NCBI RefSeq assembly: GCF_003020585.1
Contig: NZ_PXUE01000006.1
Coordinates: 62,001 to 126,000 of the forward strand
Direction: 5' to 3'
Length of the DNA: 64,000 bases
DNA from: Chryseobacterium aurantiacum
Lineage (GTDB): Bacteria; Bacteroidota; Bacteroidia; Flavobacteriales; Weeksellaceae
The notes beneath the pieces were generated by a model. It did no database searches, had not been told where the DNA came from, and saw only the letters and a list, made by a program, of their open reading frames with translations. Shown here in pieces: positions 41,529 through 50,826 of the stretch; position 1 is the stretch's first letter; each line of letters starts with the position of its first letter. The translations under genes and the position numbers were made by a program.

Positions 41529-44240
41529 TTATTTAAAGTTAAATTTTACGCTAAACATAACCTGGCTTGGGCGAAGCTGCATGGTTGTTTGTGTAATGGT
41601 TGCATCTCCCACATTGATTCTTTCAAATACTTTTCTGTTGGCAATATTCATCCATTTTAATTCGAAATCTACTTTTTTCTTGGTCCAGCTGAATTGGTAT
41701 GAGACATCAAAAAAGCCATTATTTAATTTTGTTTCTCCCAATTTTGAGTTGATCTGATCCCAGTAGAATCCTATGGTATGGCTTTCCAGTGGATAGAAGA
41801 ATACATTTAAATTGTGTGTATAGCTTTCTGTTTTTCCTAAATTATTTTGAATAATTCCGTTGGATTGTTTATTCCAAGACTTTGTCATGTTGAAGTCTAC
41901 ACTCATCCATGAGAAATAGGTATTATTGAATTTAAACCCTAAAGAGTTTGCTCCATTCTCGGTACTTAGGTCTTGTTCATTTCTTCTGGATTCCGATTTT
42001 GATGTAGTATTATTAAATGACAGGGAGGCATTGGTTTTAAATTTTGGAAAATATTTTCCAATTTCTGCGTAATAGCTATTGCTTGTTCTTTTATTTTCGC
42101 GTTCAATATATTCAATAACACTAAAACCTAATTCGTTTACTGCGCTGGATGCCAATAAATTATTTTTAGCATCGCTCAATCTATACCCCACATTAAAGAA
42201 AAGATTATTAAGAGGATTTCTATATTCCAATCTTACTCCTGCATTTTTGGTTGTCGTCTGTGGTATTGGGTTTTTAGGGTTCATTACATTAAACCCTCCC
42301 GGACTTGTCAGAATATATCCGGCATAGGCGGTTTGTATATCTCCAAAATTATTGTTGATACCTCCGCTCATACTCGCTTTAAAGAAAGAAGCAAAAGAAT
42401 ATTGAGCAAAAATATTGGGTGTAAAAGTTACTTTATTTAAAGATTTTGAAACATTTCTGAACTCGTCTTCAGCTCTTATATTATTAAAGTTTACAGGGAA
42501 GTTAGAAAATAAGCTCCAGGCTTCTGATTTATAGCTAACTCCAACAGAAGCTGATGGATTCACCTTGGTGAATTTCAAATTATTTTCATAGGCCAGAGTA
42601 CTGAAATCAGGTTTGTTATCAGTTGTAATTCCATCAAAATTGGTGATTAACTTGTCCGTAGAAAAATCAATTCCCACTTGTGGAGTGAACGTCCATCCTT
42701 TGGTAGAAAAACTGATATTTGCAGAATGGGATGTATCTAAGCTTTTAATTCTGAAGCTTTGTAAGGCTGTACTTCCCGGAGCAAACTTAATGGTTGTAAA
42801 TTCATCTGTAGCTTTCTCCCTATAAGGAAACTGTAAATAGTTGGCCGGAGAAATTTCCATTACTTGTTTATCGTTCTGATAACTAACATAGGATTTGAAA
42901 TTTACCATTTTCTCTTTCCAGGGGATAATTGTACTCAAAGAGTTTTGAAACGATGAAGTAGGTGACTGTAACGCTTCATTTCCAAATCTATAGCCAATTT
43001 TATCATTTCTTTCTGCAAAAGCTCTGTCTCCGTTCCAAAACTGAGAAAATGTGGTTGTGTTTTTAAAAAAACCTTTTTTGGCATTTTTAGTAAAAATCAA
43101 TTCGCCTTTTAATTTATCAGTATAAAAATTATTCAGGAATCTAGTATTGTATTGTGTTCCTTGCTGAAGATCTGTGGTAACACTATTTGATTCTCTTTCT
43201 ACTGCATTATTAGTATAGTTGGCATTGGCCTTAAGCTCCCATTCTTTTTTCTTGTCAATATTAGTGAGATAATTGGCAGAAAGGTAATGTACATTGTTCA
43301 GTAAATACCTTTTTACCGGAAGATTGGGTGCTTCTGCATTTTCTACACTCAGCCAATTATTTTGAGAAACATTTGATCTTCTTCCTTCCCATCCGCTTCC
43401 AAAAGCAAGGATATTTCCTTCATTTTCCACCTGCTCACCCATGTTATTGGTTTTATAGTTGACTACCCATTGGCTTTTCTGCCCGAAAAACATGGGAGTC
43501 AGCTTTACATTCCAAAGCCACGGATCTCCAAAACCTGTTCCTACTTCTCCTCTACCCGTCATGGTTACGGAGTTTTTAAGTTTTATGTTAATTGCTGCCT
43601 GATCTGAAGGTACTTTATCCTGAAGAATTTTTACAGGCTGGTGGTTTTCAAGAACTTCAACCTTTTGTACAACGTCTTTCGGAAGGGAGTTATTAATGGT
43701 ACCGTAGCCGCCCTCCATAAGATCTTTTCCGTTCACATAGAATTTATTGATGGCATTTCCTTGGTAAAGAATGGTTCCATCGGTATTGACTTCAATTCCG
43801 GGAATTTTTTTCATTACATCAGCCAGGGTTCTGTCGTTTTTACTGTTGAATGCCTTTAGATCATAAGAGATGGTGTCTCCTCTTGCAGTGATCATTTTGG
43901 TTTTCAATTGTACCTCCTTTATTTCTGTAGCTTCAGACTGCATTTTAAAATTCAGAACCTGATCGCTGTTTCCGATCTGCTTTGTAAGCGGTTTTTGGTT
44001 GAAAGCCTTTACTTTAAGATCTACATTGGGTTCTGTAGAAGTAAAATTCACTTTGTATTCTCCTTTAGAATTGGTAATTCCGTAGGCAAGGATGGCATCT
44101 TTACCAGGCTCTTCAATGGTCACACTGGCACTTGGTATAGCTACCCCGTCATCATCAGTGATCTTCCCTGAAACCGTTTTCTGTGCGAATGTAAGCACAC
44201 TAAAAAAAAGAATCAGAAATAAGGAAATATTTTTTTTCAT
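41529..44240 (-). CDS. Outer-membrane beta-barrel protein (OMP_b-brl_3, TonB-receptor-like)
   Basis: 903 residues. The signal peptide (LFLILFFSVLTFA-Q) is followed by a CarboxypepD-reg-like domain (KTVSGKITDDDGVAIPSASVTIEEPG), a plug-like region with KAFNSKNDRTLADVMKKIPGIEVNTDGTILYQGNAINKFYVNGKDL, and a barrel ending MFSVKFNFK. This is the typical pattern of Bacteroidota outer-membrane proteins related to TonB receptors but lacking a clear TonB box. The substrate is unknown; the GLPGLI protein at 39912-40820 is its likely partner. Confidence 0.88.
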   Translation of the reverse strand: MKKNISLFLILFFSVLTFAQKTVSGKITDDDGVAIPSASVTIEEPGKDAILAYGITNSKGEYKVNFTSTEPNVDLKVKAFNQKPLTKQIGNSDQVLNFKMQSEATEIKEVQLKTKMITARGDTISYDLKAFNSKNDRTLADVMKKIPGIEVNTDGTILYQGNAINKFYVNGKDLMEGGYGTINNSLPKDVVQKVEVLENHQPVKILQDKVPSDQAAINIKLKNSVTMTGRGEVGTGFGDPWLWNVKLTPMFFGQKSQWVVNYKTNNMGEQVENEGNILAFGSGWEGRRSNVSQNNWLSVENAEAPNLPVKRYLLNNVHYLSANYLTNIDKKKEWELKANANYTNNAVERESNSVTTDLQQGTQYNTRFLNNFYTDKLKGELIFTKNAKKGFFKNTTTFSQFWNGDRAFAERNDKIGYRFGNEALQSPTSSFQNSLSTIIPWKEKMVNFKSYVSYQNDKQVMEISPANYLQFPYREKATDEFTTIKFAPGSTALQSFRIKSLDTSHSANISFSTKGWTFTPQVGIDFSTDKLITNFDGITTDNKPDFSTLAYENNLKFTKVNPSASVGVSYKSEAWSLFSNFPVNFNNIRAEDEFRNVSKSLNKVTFTPNIFAQYSFASFFKASMSGGINNNFGDIQTAYAGYILTSPGGFNVMNPKNPIPQTTTKNAGVRLEYRNPLNNLFFNVGYRLSDAKNNLLASSAVNELGFSVIEYIERENKRTSNSYYAEIGKYFPKFKTNASLSFNNTTSKSESRRNEQDLSTENGANSLGFKFNNTYFSWMSVDFNMTKSWNKQSNGIIQNNLGKTESYTHNLNVFFYPLESHTIGFYWDQINSKLGETKLNNGFFDVSYQFSWTKKKVDFELKWMNIANRKVFERINVGDATITQTTMQLRPSQVMFSVKFNFK

Positions 44241-44900
44241 ATTTACTGTTTGAATAATTAGTTAATCATTGTGGTTTTTCGTTACACTTTTTTAAAGATG
44301 TATTTTATCTGCTAAAGTTAAATCATATCACTAAAAATATCGTTATATTTTTTTATTAAGGGTTAGAAAGAACTTTCAACTTTGGATTTGACAGATCTAT
44401 TTGGAGAGACCAGGTTTGTTATTTGTTGGATAAAGTCACTTATCGTTGAATAATTAAAACCGTAACTACCACATTTTCAACGTTTAAATTAATTATAAAA
44501 AAAACAGGTTTTTATTTTCAAATTAAAAATATTTGGTTGGTTTAGAATTTTTAAAATTTAAATTCCAAATACGTTTGCATTAATTGAATTAATATAATGC
44601 TGTATCTATTTATTCTTTATTTTATCCACTTTTCGCGCCCTATTATTGTTAGGTAAAATCTATATATTCGTTGCTGAATAGATTTCTATTCGTTAAGATA
44701 GTGTTTTTGCCCTGCACATTGTTGCAGGGTATTTTTATTGATATTTATATAAAAAAAATGAAATTTTCATCACAAAATAAATAAATAGTTATTTTAATTA
44801 ATTCTAAATAATAAATTCAATGTAAGGTATACATTAAAAAAAGCTTAAACCTGGATTCGTAAATAATTATTTAATAATTTTGTAACATAAAATTTACAAA
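44241..44900. other. 660-bp gap with hairpins and possible small RNA
   Basis: No credible gene in either strand. Around 44669-44735 two hairpins follow each other: GAATAG-ATTT-CTATTC, then CCCTGC-(ACATTGT)-GCAGGG with a T-rich tail on the plus strand, which looks like a terminator. A terminator with no gene before it suggests a short plus-strand transcript from about 44600. I saw no family match. The right end carries the -7 box of the JmjC-like gene. Confidence 0.35.
44875..44882 (+). promoter_or_regulatory. -7 box TAATTTTG for the JmjC-like gene
   Basis: TAnnTTTG match 19 bp before the ATG at 44901; no clear -33 partner. Confidence 0.4.
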
Positions 44901-45782
44901 ATGGGAATTATTTTAAAGCCTATAGATATTGTAGATGATATTTCTAAAGAAGAATTCTACGAAAAATATCTAAAGCCAAGAAGGCCCGTTGTCATCAAAA
45001 ATATGGCAAAAAACTGGCCGGCTTACCAAAAATGGACGATGGAATACATGAAAGAGGTTGTAGGAGATGTGGAAGTCCCGTTATATGACAGTTCAAAGGC
45101 AGATCCCTCTGCTCCCATCAATTCTTCCGCTGCCAAAATGAAGTTCGGTGATTATATAGATCTTATTCAACGCGAGCCTACAGATTTGAGAATCTTCCTG
45201 TTCGATCCTATAAAATATGCTCCAAAACTTCTCGAAGATTATATTTCTCCCAAGAAATTAATGGGCGGATTTCTTGATAAGTATCCTAATATGTTCTTTG
45301 GCGGAAAAGGGTCTGTGACATTCTTACATTTTGATATAGATATGGCGCATATTTTCCATACTCACTTTAACGGAAGAAAGCATGTTCTTCTTTTTGATTA
45401 TAAATGGAAAGAAAGATTATATCAAATTCCATATGCTACCTATGCGCTTGAGGATTATGATATTGAAAATCCTGACCTTACCAAATTTCCTGCATTGGAT
45501 GGTGTAGAGGGTATTGAGTGCTTCCTTGAGCACGGAGATACATTGTTTATGCCTACAGGATGGTGGCATTGGATGAAGTATCTGGATGGTTCATTCTCTA
45601 TTTCATTAAGAGCATGGGACAAATCTTGGGCAGTAAAGGCACATTCTTTATGGAACCTTACAGTACAGCGCAAGTTTGATGATATTATGAAGTCCAACTT
45701 TAGAAAGAAGTATATGGACTGGAAAGAAAAGGTTGCTATTAAGAGAGCAGAGATCGCCTTAAAAAGAGGCTTACCGAAATAA
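44901..45782 (+). CDS. Cupin-like (JmjC-type) 2-oxoglutarate oxygenase
   Basis: 293 residues. The fold resembles FIH/JMJD6-type cupin_8 oxygenases: an N-terminal PVVIKNMAKNWPAYQKWTMEYM, the Fe-binding H-x-D in FLHFDIDMAHIFHTHFNGRKHVLLF, and the distal His in MPTGWWHWMKYLDGSFSISLRAW. Such enzymes hydroxylate proteins or small molecules using 2-oxoglutarate, Fe(II) and O2. The substrate is unknown. Single gene with a terminator after it. Confidence 0.87.
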   Translation: MGIILKPIDIVDDISKEEFYEKYLKPRRPVVIKNMAKNWPAYQKWTMEYMKEVVGDVEVPLYDSSKADPSAPINSSAAKMKFGDYIDLIQREPTDLRIFLFDPIKYAPKLLEDYISPKKLMGGFLDKYPNMFFGGKGSVTFLHFDIDMAHIFHTHFNGRKHVLLFDYKWKERLYQIPYATYALEDYDIENPDLTKFPALDGVEGIECFLEHGDTLFMPTGWWHWMKYLDGSFSISLRAWDKSWAVKAHSLWNLTVQRKFDDIMKSNFRKKYMDWKEKVAIKRAEIALKRGLPK

Positions 45783-45784
45783 GT

Positions 45785-45816
45785 AAAAAAGACGTTTCAT
45801 ACGAAGCGTCTTTTTT
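45785..45816. terminator. Bidirectional terminator
   Basis: AAAAGACG pairs with CGTCTTTT around a TTC/GAA inner stem, with flanking A and T tracts. Confidence 0.8.
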
Positions 45817-45842
45817 TAGTTTATTATTTGATTTACAATATA

Positions 45843-47567
45843 CTACAAGACTCTATAAACAGGATACTGCCTAAATGTTTTTTCTTCGAAATAAGGTGAG
45901 TGCCTGTAGATCCAATCCAGCTGTGATTCCCCATCTTCAGAAAGTTTTTTATCTGATCTTTTGGCTTCTTCAAAGGTTTCTTTTAGCTTTTTATCGTTTC
46001 TCAACAGTTCTGCAGCGGTATCCTCAAAAATATACGCCGAATAATATTCTTTTTGGGCCAAAATTCCGTCAAAAAAATTCCAATTAAAAAAAGAGTCTAA
46101 AGCCTCAGGCTCAAGGGTTTCAATAATATATTTTACACCAGGCTGGTTGGTAGAAATCATATAATCGCCTGCGGTAAATATTTTATTTTTAGAAGCTTTG
46201 TCTACAGTGGTTTCATAATGCAGATAATGTCCCTCGTAAGGATTTTTTACGGTTTTAAAATCTCTGATCTTATAGGATTCTACTAAAACTGTACTGTCTT
46301 TCTGAATGGGCTTCATCTGAATTCCATTTCTTTTGAATTCTTCAATAACCTTGTACTGTGACTGCGGAATTATGTAGTATTTAGGAATGGTAATATACCC
46401 TGTAGGAATGGCGGTGGTAAAAAGTTTGATATTTTTTGTAAATGGTTTGCTTCTGTCATAGTACAGTCTTGGTTTTCCGGAAACTTCACTGGGTTTATAT
46501 TTTCCCTCGTACCCTTTAAAATCCATCGTGTTAAACTTTGTAGAATCTATTTTCCATCGGATCCCGTATTGCCTTCCTGCCTGGTATTGCTTTAAGTTAT
46601 CCAGACGAAGCTGCTTTATTTTTTGATAGTCTTTATCTAAATTCTGAAGATTAACCTGCATATATTTGTAAGTAGCATCTACTCTTTTGTCATATGGTTT
46701 CAGCATATGGGTTTCAGGGACTGTACCCAATGAATTGAACAAGGTTGTATACCCTGTGGAATATCTCGGAGAATCTTCAAAGGATGCAAAACCAACTTCA
46801 GGAACATCGCCGTGAATGTTTACATAGGGAGTACTTTCATATCCTAATTTCTTCATATCATCAAGGTTTTTGGCTTGGTAGTCATTATAGAAATAGGTTC
46901 CAAGAACATCTCCCAAACGTTCTTTAAATGTTGAAATATAAGTAAATGTATATTGATAGTCTGCCCCATTACTTACATGATTGTCTATAAAAACATCCGG
47001 TTTTAGCCATTGATAAATTTCCTGAAAGCTTTTTGCATTTTTAGAGTCTGCCTTAATGAAGTCCCTGTTCAAGTCATAGTTTCTTGCATTTCCTCTAAAT
47101 CCATATTGTTCCGGCCCGTTCTGATTAGCTCTGGAATGGGATCCTCTGTTCAACATTCCGCTGATATTGTATGCAGAAATAGCGGCTATAACAAAGTTTT
47201 GGGGTGTCTTAATCTTCTTGGCTGCCAGGTCACGCATCAGCATCATGGTTGCATCAATTCCGTCTGGCTCTCCGGGATGGATTCCGTTATTAACGAAGAG
47301 AACAGCTTTATTTTTTCTCAGTTTATCAATATCCTTTTCCGGAAAGGGGTTGTAAATGATCACATAAATGGGTTTTCCATTATCATCTTCTCCTTTTTTA
47401 AGATATTGAATGGTATTAAAGTTTTTGGCTAAATCTTCATAATAAGAATTCATCTCATCATAGGTAACAGTTTGGTTACCATTCCCTTTTTCAAAAGGAG
47501 TCTGAAATGTTTTCTGAGCAAAAAGCAGTGATGAACTCAGTGTGAGCAGTAGGTATTTCAGTTTCAT
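45843..47567 (-). CDS. Secreted M14-type zinc carboxypeptidase
   Basis: 574 residues. A signal peptide (LKYLLLTLSSSLLFA-Q) precedes an M14 domain with the zinc motif H-x-x-E in NNGIHPGEPDGIDATMML, the substrate motif region GFRGNARNYDLNRDF, and the third zinc His in FIDNHVSNGADYQYT. The C-terminal part is not typical of short carboxypeptidases and may be an accessory domain. It is expected to trim C-terminal residues of peptides outside the inner membrane. No T9SS signal is visible. Confidence 0.9.
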   Translation of the reverse strand: MKLKYLLLTLSSSLLFAQKTFQTPFEKGNGNQTVTYDEMNSYYEDLAKNFNTIQYLKKGEDDNGKPIYVIIYNPFPEKDIDKLRKNKAVLFVNNGIHPGEPDGIDATMMLMRDLAAKKIKTPQNFVIAAISAYNISGMLNRGSHSRANQNGPEQYGFRGNARNYDLNRDFIKADSKNAKSFQEIYQWLKPDVFIDNHVSNGADYQYTFTYISTFKERLGDVLGTYFYNDYQAKNLDDMKKLGYESTPYVNIHGDVPEVGFASFEDSPRYSTGYTTLFNSLGTVPETHMLKPYDKRVDATYKYMQVNLQNLDKDYQKIKQLRLDNLKQYQAGRQYGIRWKIDSTKFNTMDFKGYEGKYKPSEVSGKPRLYYDRSKPFTKNIKLFTTAIPTGYITIPKYYIIPQSQYKVIEEFKRNGIQMKPIQKDSTVLVESYKIRDFKTVKNPYEGHYLHYETTVDKASKNKIFTAGDYMISTNQPGVKYIIETLEPEALDSFFNWNFFDGILAQKEYYSAYIFEDTAAELLRNDKKLKETFEEAKRSDKKLSEDGESQLDWIYRHSPYFEEKTFRQYPVYRVL

Positions 47568-47658
47568 TGACTTATTATTTTCTGGATTTAAAATTAGTCA
47601 ATATGAAGATGTCAAAAAAAGTAAAATGACAAAAAGACGAAATTGTTCTGTAAAAATG

Positions 47659-47697
47659 AAAAACCTCATAGGTTTCGAAAACGTATGAGGTTTATTT
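47659..47697. terminator. Hairpin downstream of the phosphatase gene
   Basis: AAACCTCATA and TATGAGGTTT form a 10-bp stem, with T-rich sequence on both sides. It probably ends the NAD/ADP-ribose island transcript. Confidence 0.7.
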
Positions 47698-47701
47698 AAA
47701 A

Positions 47702-48433
47702 TTATTTATTTCTTCCTTTTTCATCAGGATACAAGGATGGAAGCGGGTCACTTTGCCAGAATTCTCTGGTGTCTATATCCATGATGGACAGAGCTCCTGT
47801 GAAAGCTGCTCCGGTATCCATATTCCAGACATTGGCTTTGTTTACAGGGATTTTACTTCCAATATCCAGTGTTGGGGTATGCCCTATAAATATTTCCTTG
47901 AATAAAAGCAGTCTTTTCGGGTATAACTCGGAATTCTTTTTTAGTTTCTGATCCATTGCTACTGCCGTTTCCCAAAGGGTTCTGTCCCAGCGGTAGTTGC
48001 TGGAATACACTTCTTTTTCGGGACCATGCATGGAAGCATATCCTGCATGAATAAATAATCGGTTTTGATCGTCCACATGATAGCTTTTCATCCCTTGAAA
48101 GAATTCAAGGTGACTGTCCAGGTCTTCCAACTGATACTCTGCATAGTTTTCCACCGTGCTTTTTCCGCCATTAAAAAGCCACATATCAGGATCTTGTCCC
48201 AGTGCCAGCCAATCTTCACACCAGGTATCATGGTTTCCTTTAATGAAAATACACTCTTGCTTTTGAGAAAGATCTATTAGAAACTGAATAATCTGCGAAG
48301 ATTCACTCCAACCATCTACATAGTCTCCAAGGAAGATTAATTTATCATTTGGAGTAACCTCAGCACGTTCAAAAATTTGCTGCAATGCTTTAAACCCTCC
48401 GTGGATGTCACCTATTACTAAAGTTCTGCTCAT
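47702..48433 (-). CDS. Calcineurin-like metallophosphoesterase
   Basis: 243 residues with the canonical metal motifs GDIHGGF, GDYVDGW and KGNHDTW, and later HAG (LFIHAGYAS) and GHT. It resembles PrpE/diadenosine-tetraphosphatase-type enzymes that cut phosphoesters or dinucleoside polyphosphates. It is the last gene of the minus-strand run containing NADAR, macro and Sir2, so an NAD- or ADP-ribose-related substrate is possible, but this rests on context alone. Confidence 0.88.
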   Translation of the reverse strand: MSRTLVIGDIHGGFKALQQIFERAEVTPNDKLIFLGDYVDGWSESSQIIQFLIDLSQKQECIFIKGNHDTWCEDWLALGQDPDMWLFNGGKSTVENYAEYQLEDLDSHLEFFQGMKSYHVDDQNRLFIHAGYASMHGPEKEVYSSNYRWDRTLWETAVAMDQKLKKNSELYPKRLLLFKEIFIGHTPTLDIGSKIPVNKANVWNMDTGAAFTGALSIMDIDTREFWQSDPLPSLYPDEKGRNK

Positions 48434-48503
48434 CTTTTATATTTTTACCTATCTCTTAATTGGCTTTACAATTTTTATGCTTTTCGTGGGTTCTTTTATC
48501 TTG

Positions 48504-49045
48504 CTATTTCGATATATATTTTGAATCTACAAAGTGCGTGAGCCATACTCCGTTTGCAGACTGATAAAAGAACAGTCCATCTTCGTGCATTTTTCCTGTT
48601 CTGATGGTCAGAATAACGGGCTTACCATGTCTCTTCCAACTTTTATAGCAGTTTCTTTATCTGCGCTTAAATGTACGTGTTGACGGCTTCTTTTTTCGAT
48701 TCCTTTTTCCAAAATAGAAGATATATTAGTTTCTGCAGTTCCATGATAAAGAAATTCAGGGGGTTGCAATGCTTCCAAGGCCAGATCTATATCGATAGAA
48801 TGTCCCTGGCTGGCTCTGATTTTGGTTTTATCATCATTGAATGCAAACCTTTTCTTATTATTGGTTTCTACTACCTCATCTAGTTCCTCTATGGTAAAAT
48901 GCATTCTTTTTTTAGCTGATTTTGTTCTCAGCTCTTCTACATTTGCCCATCCGCTTTCATCTAGCTTTAGGCCTATACTTTCAGGTTGGTGCCTTAGAAT
49001 AAGGCTTAAAAATTTACTTATTTTCTTTGTTTCTATTTCGTTCAT
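48504..49045 (-). pseudogene. kptA: RNA 2'-phosphotransferase kptA, frameshifted
   Basis: The first 135 residues match KptA/Tpt1 (SKFLSLILRHQPESIGL, FLYHGTAETNISSILEKGI, RQHVHLSADKETAIKVG), then the frame ends early at 48608 after 145 residues. One base off, the family C-terminus continues to a stop at 48504: RHGKPVILTIRTGKMHEDG and FFYQSANGVWLTHFVDSKY. Restoring one base near 48631-48637 gives about 180 residues, the normal length. KptA moves a 2'-phosphate from RNA to NAD, releasing ADP-ribose 1'',2''-cyclic phosphate. The lost part includes conserved catalytic segments. This could be a true mutation or a sequencing error. Confidence 0.9.
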
Positions 49046-49063
49046 GGTTGGTGTTCTTATTAA

Positions 49064-49546
49064 TTAGCAATTATAATATTCGGGGGCGAACGTCACTGCT
49101 ATTCCTGTTATTTTTGATAGGTCATCTGCATATTTATCAAAGGTATAAACTCCGGCTTCAGAAATCTCTGAGAATCTCCCATTTGATAAACAAACGGAAA
49201 GAAACGAACCTCCCTGCCCTTTTGCAGGAAGCATATTCTGAATTTCAAACCCTTTAATATCAGTCAAAATAAATAATTTACTTCTTTTGCTATCTGAAAA
49301 TCCTAGTAAATTATTTTTCTGATCCACCCAAAGCAACATTTTATTATTGAATATCTTCAATATTTCATCCGGCGTTCTGAATAAATAATCTTCATAATTC
49401 TTTACCCCAGCATGGTCAATTTCCATGTATTTATCAACTTCTACTTTTTCGTTGTATCCAGGTAGCCTTTCTTCAGGGGGATTCTTTAAGTCTACTTCCT
49501 CTTTTGGGGAAAAGAGGTTTGATATTATTTTTATGAAGGGTTTCAT
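49064..49546 (-). CDS. Hypothetical protein of the NAD/ADP-ribose island
   Basis: 160 residues without signal peptide. It has a charged N-terminal third and a predicted mixed fold afterwards (MLLWVDQKNNLLGFSDSKRSKLFILTDIKGFEIQNML). I do not recognise a family. It lies 18 bp before kptA and 25 bp after the Sir2 gene on the same strand, so it is probably co-transcribed. Confidence 0.6.
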   Translation of the reverse strand: MKPFIKIISNLFSPKEEVDLKNPPEERLPGYNEKVEVDKYMEIDHAGVKNYEDYLFRTPDEILKIFNNKMLLWVDQKNNLLGFSDSKRSKLFILTDIKGFEIQNMLPAKGQGGSFLSVCLSNGRFSEISEAGVYTFDKYADDLSKITGIAVTFAPEYYNC

Positions 49547-49571
49547 TATTATATGGAGTATTTATTATCCC

Positions 49572-50258
49572 TCAGGCAAGGTTTACCAGTTTATCAAATA
49601 ACAGTTTCATTCCTTTTGTTGCGGGTTCTTTCATCACTACGGCTCTTTGCCCGTAGCCAAAACCTGTTTCGTTGGGATTGATTACAATTAAAAGACAATC
49701 ATCCTTGATATCATGGATCAGTCCGGCCGCTGGATATACCTGTAGTGAGGTTCCAATAACCACTAAAATATCTGAATCTTTTACCAGATCTCTCGCCGTC
49801 TGATACAAAGGAACATCCTCCCCAAACCAGACAATAAAGGGTCTTAACTGGGCTCCGTCTTCGGCTTTGTCACCAAGGTTGATATCTCCTTTTTGTTCAT
49901 AAATCAGGCTTTTATTATTACATGAGCAAGACTTGAACAATTCTCCGTGAATGTGAAGAATATTGGTGGAACCTGCTCTTTCGTGCAGATCATCTATATT
50001 TTGGGTAATAATCTGAACCTCAAAATGTTTCTCCAGTTCTGCCAGTAATTGATGGGCTTCGTTAGGTTCTACTTCATGAAGCTGGCGTCTTCTTTGGTTG
50101 TAAAATTCCAAAACCATCTCTCTATCTCTTCTCCACCCTTCCGGACTTGCCACGTCTGTTACTTTATAGTTTTCCCAGAGACCATCTCCGTCTCTGAATG
50201 TTTGTATTCCGCTTTCGGCACTGATTCCTGCTCCGCTTAATATGGTTAGTTTTTTCAT
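49572..50258 (-). CDS. Sir2-family NAD-dependent deacylase (CobB-like)
   Basis: 228 residues with the full sirtuin core: GAGISAESGIQTFRDGDGLW, TQNIDDLHERAGS, HGELF, FGEDVPLY and GTSLQVYPAAGL. The Tyr-x-x-Arg pair in EFYNQRRR matches the pocket of CobB/SIRT5 desuccinylases, suggesting acyl groups longer than acetyl. One zinc Cys pair is missing: only CSC remains, and the second pair is replaced by KAED. It makes O-acyl-ADP-ribose and nicotinamide. It starts 4 bp after the macrodomain gene, which encodes the likely enzyme for its product. Confidence 0.92.
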   Translation of the reverse strand: MKKLTILSGAGISAESGIQTFRDGDGLWENYKVTDVASPEGWRRDREMVLEFYNQRRRQLHEVEPNEAHQLLAELEKHFEVQIITQNIDDLHERAGSTNILHIHGELFKSCSCNNKSLIYEQKGDINLGDKAEDGAQLRPFIVWFGEDVPLYQTARDLVKDSDILVVIGTSLQVYPAAGLIHDIKDDCLLIVINPNETGFGYGQRAVVMKEPATKGMKLLFDKLVNLA

Positions 50259-50262
50259 TGGT

Positions 50263-50769
50263 TTAATCTAATAGTTTTTTGTAGATCATTTCATTTTCAT
50301 CATCAAAACAAACAAATATAATTTTCTTTATGATTTCTGACTGAAACTTTTTTACCTCATCTAAGGCAATTTTTCCTGCCAGCTCTTTTGGAAACCTATA
50401 TATTCCTGTACTGATATTAGGAAAGGCAATGGTTTTCACACCAAGACTTTCTGCTAATTTTAAAGAATTATAATAGCAGTTTGCCAGAAGCTTTGATTCT
50501 CTTTCTTCATTTCCGTTCCAAACGGGTCCCACAGTATGAATCACATATTGTGCAGGAAGATTTCCCGCTGTAGTTACAACCGCTTCTCCCGTATTGCATC
50601 TGCCTTGTTTATTTCTTATCGCCCTGCACTCTTCTAAAATCAATGGTCCTCCGGCACGATGAATAGCTCCGTCTACTCCACCACCACCCAATAGGGACGA
50701 ATTGGCTGCATTTACTATCGCATCAGCTTGGATCTTTGTGATGTCTCCTTTTATTATTTCAATTTTCAT
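50263..50769 (-). CDS. Macrodomain O-acetyl-ADP-ribose deacetylase
   Basis: 168 residues. The YmdB-like macro fold is clear: DAIVNAANSSLLGGGGVDGAIHRAGG, GEAVVTTAGNLPAQYVIHTVGP and IAFPNISTGIYRFPKELA. Such domains bind ADP-ribose and remove O-acyl groups or ADP-ribose from proteins. It lies 4 bp before Sir2, a pairing in which the Sir2 product O-acetyl-ADP-ribose is the macrodomain substrate. Confidence 0.93.
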   Translation of the reverse strand: MKIEIIKGDITKIQADAIVNAANSSLLGGGGVDGAIHRAGGPLILEECRAIRNKQGRCNTGEAVVTTAGNLPAQYVIHTVGPVWNGNEERESKLLANCYYNSLKLAESLGVKTIAFPNISTGIYRFPKELAGKIALDEVKKFQSEIIKKIIFVCFDDENEMIYKKLLD

Positions 50770-50826
50770 TGTGTTTTATTTTTTTGCAATGAATACACTA
50801 TTTTTTCGCAAGCGCATTCATAGCTA

